Shown here: positions 24,432-25,413 of the stretch, one piece after another
Position numbering within the stretch: the first letter of the stretch is position 1
Layout: each line of letters opens with the position of its first letter
The notes under the pieces: generated by a model
What the model was told of the DNA's origin: nothing
The model's input: the letters and a program-made list of their open reading frames with translations, nothing else
Database searches by the model: none
Assembly: GCA_031976175.1 (NCBI GenBank)
Contig: DALYLR010000042.1
Span: 1 to 25,413 of the forward strand
DNA: 25,413 nucleotides
Reading direction: 5' to 3'
Source of the DNA: DMER01 sp003451645
GTDB taxonomy: Bacteria; Pseudomonadota; Alphaproteobacteria; Micropepsales; Micropepsaceae
Position numbers and translations under genes: made by a program

Positions 24432-25197
24432 AGGGCCGCTCGCTGTTTGGGGTGCGCTGACCGGGCTTGTGGCGGGCCTCATCATTGTGGGGGCGTGGTT
24501 CGCGGTCCGCCGTCATGACCGCGCACCAAGCCCCCCACCGCAACCGATCGTGGCACGGACAGCTCTGACGATCCTCGGTTTGCCCCATGTGAGGCTTGTT
24601 TTTGCATTGGCCTTGGTGGGCGCGCTTTTCTCTCCGCTCCTGCCCAAGATGCTGCTCTATTACGCGGACGGCGTGCTGAACGATGTCGGCGCCGCGCAGG
24701 GCGCGCTGAGCGCGATGGCAATCGGGCAGATTGCGGCGGTGCCCTTTTGGTTTTGGCTGTCCTCACGCTGGGCTCCGGAAAGCAGCCTTGGCCTCGCGCA
24801 TATGATCGCAGGCCTATCGGGCGCAGCCCTTTTGACTGGCGTCGCGCAAGCAGGGGCAAGCCTCTCCTGGCTTGCTGGCCTTTATGGCTTGGGCGCCAGC
24901 GGCATCTACGCGGTCATCTGGCCGCTTGTGGCCCGCGCCGCGGACGAGGCCACCGCCGCGAGCGGCCAGCCATCTAGCGCCTTGGTGTTTGGCGCCACCA
25001 TCTTTCTCATGCAGCTTGGCGCGGGCCTGGGGACTGGGGCGATGGGCTTGTGCCTCTCGGCGGCAGGCTGGCAAGATGGCGCGGCGCAGAGCCCTGCCGC
25101 CCAATCCATGATCGGCCTGATCGCGGGCGCAGGGCCGCTTCTTGGCGCGGCGGTTGCGATACCCCTGTGCTTGCGCTTGCAGGACAAAGGCCGTTGA
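24432..25197 (+). CDS. GPH-family sugar/cation symporter, C-terminal part (after assembly gap)
   Basis: The protein resumes at GPLAVWGALTGLVAGLIIVG in another frame and continues for about 255 residues with roughly six membrane helices. A cytoplasmic loop (RRHDRAPSPPPQPIVA) is followed by LPHVRLVFALALVGALFSPLLPKMLLYYADGVL, the standard start of the second GPH half. The end is QDKGR. With the N-terminal part, the total is near 430 residues plus whatever the gap hides, close to the family size of about 450. Its place after the TonB receptor suggests import of the same substrate. Confidence 0.88.
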
Positions 25198-25358
25198 TCC
25201 GCTTTCAGTGGGCGCAGCACAGATGGCCGACCTCTGCGGCGTCACGCCTGGTTCGCGGTGATGCTGAACGAGCGGTCCGAGGTCCGCGTGCCATAGTCCA
25301 AATGGCGGAGGAGGCGCAATGCGGGACCAATGCCGACACCGGTAACAGATCGAAAATC

Positions 25359-25413
25359 TGGCGCACCCGAAAGGATTCGAACCTCTGACCCCCAGATTCG
25401 TAGTCTGGTGCTC
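25359..25413 (-). tRNA. tRNA-Arg (ACG), 5' end cut by the window edge
   Basis: On the minus strand the anticodon arm CCAGA-CTACGAA-TCTGG gives anticodon ACG. The T-arm AGAGG-TTCGAAT-CCTTT is followed by acceptor strand CGGGTGC, discriminator G and an encoded CCA (25361-25359). The D-arm and 5' acceptor strand lie beyond base 25413. This is the expected arginine tRNA whose A34 is deaminated to inosine by TadA. The 161 bases between the symporter and this tRNA hold nothing I can support. Confidence 0.93.

Noticed and set aside
23898..25197. Frameshift or pseudogene in the symporter
   Set aside because: The frame change coincides exactly with the 10-N gap, so missing bases explain it.

Overview
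The window looks like part of a draft chromosome scaffold from a G+C-rich alphaproteobacterium. Three things support this: a RegB/RegA (PrrBA/ActSR) redox two-component pair with the family's signature motifs, a large TonB-dependent receptor of the kind common in Caulobacterales and Sphingomonadales, and overall codon use. The genus cannot be named from sequence alone. A run of 10 Ns (24422-24431) marks a scaffold gap.

Layout. (1) 1-5647, + strand: the 3' part of sucA, then sucB, lpdA and a thiolase form a tightly packed 2-oxoglutarate dehydrogenase operon. The thiolase Shine-Dalgarno overlaps the lpdA stop codon. (2) 5753-7027: a PLP enzyme of the cystathionine gamma-synthase family. (3) 7183-7859: a VapBC-type toxin-antitoxin pair whose promoter -10 lies inside a perfect palindrome. 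(4) 7923-9005: a zinc- and NAD-dependent alcohol dehydrogenase, which overlaps tail-to-tail with bioB. (5) 8989-12247, - strand: a class A penicillin-binding protein followed by bioB. (6) 12521-15964, + strand: an unrecognised small membrane protein, then regB, regA (with its own promoter) and a family 2 glycosyltransferase. (7) 15965-16177: a convergent intergenic region holding six 10-bp units that alternate TGTTTCG and TGTTACG. (8) 16178-20960, - strand: a small secreted cysteine-rich protein, an adenylate cyclase/TolB-like/TPR protein, a secreted phosphoinositide phospholipase C and a ROK-family regulator. (9) 20961-25197: a divergent regulatory region with matching AT-rich operator half-sites, a TonB-dependent receptor and a GPH-family sugar/cation symporter interrupted by the gap. 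(10) The right edge cuts a tRNA-Arg(ACG) on the - strand.

How the genes fit together. The left part is central metabolism and cofactor supply: the TCA cycle, thiolysis and biotin. The middle is redox sensing and cell-envelope synthesis. The right part reads as a nutrient-uptake locus: a ROK repressor divergent from an outer-membrane receptor and inner-membrane symporter, with a secreted phospholipase C downstream of the repressor. An inositol or phosphoinositide-derived substrate is an attractive but unproven guess. The items most worth a second look are the 10-bp alternating repeat, the paired operators whose half-site spacing differs by 11 bp, the ROK protein that has lost its zinc/sugar motifs, and a hairpin that buries the alcohol dehydrogenase ribosome binding site.
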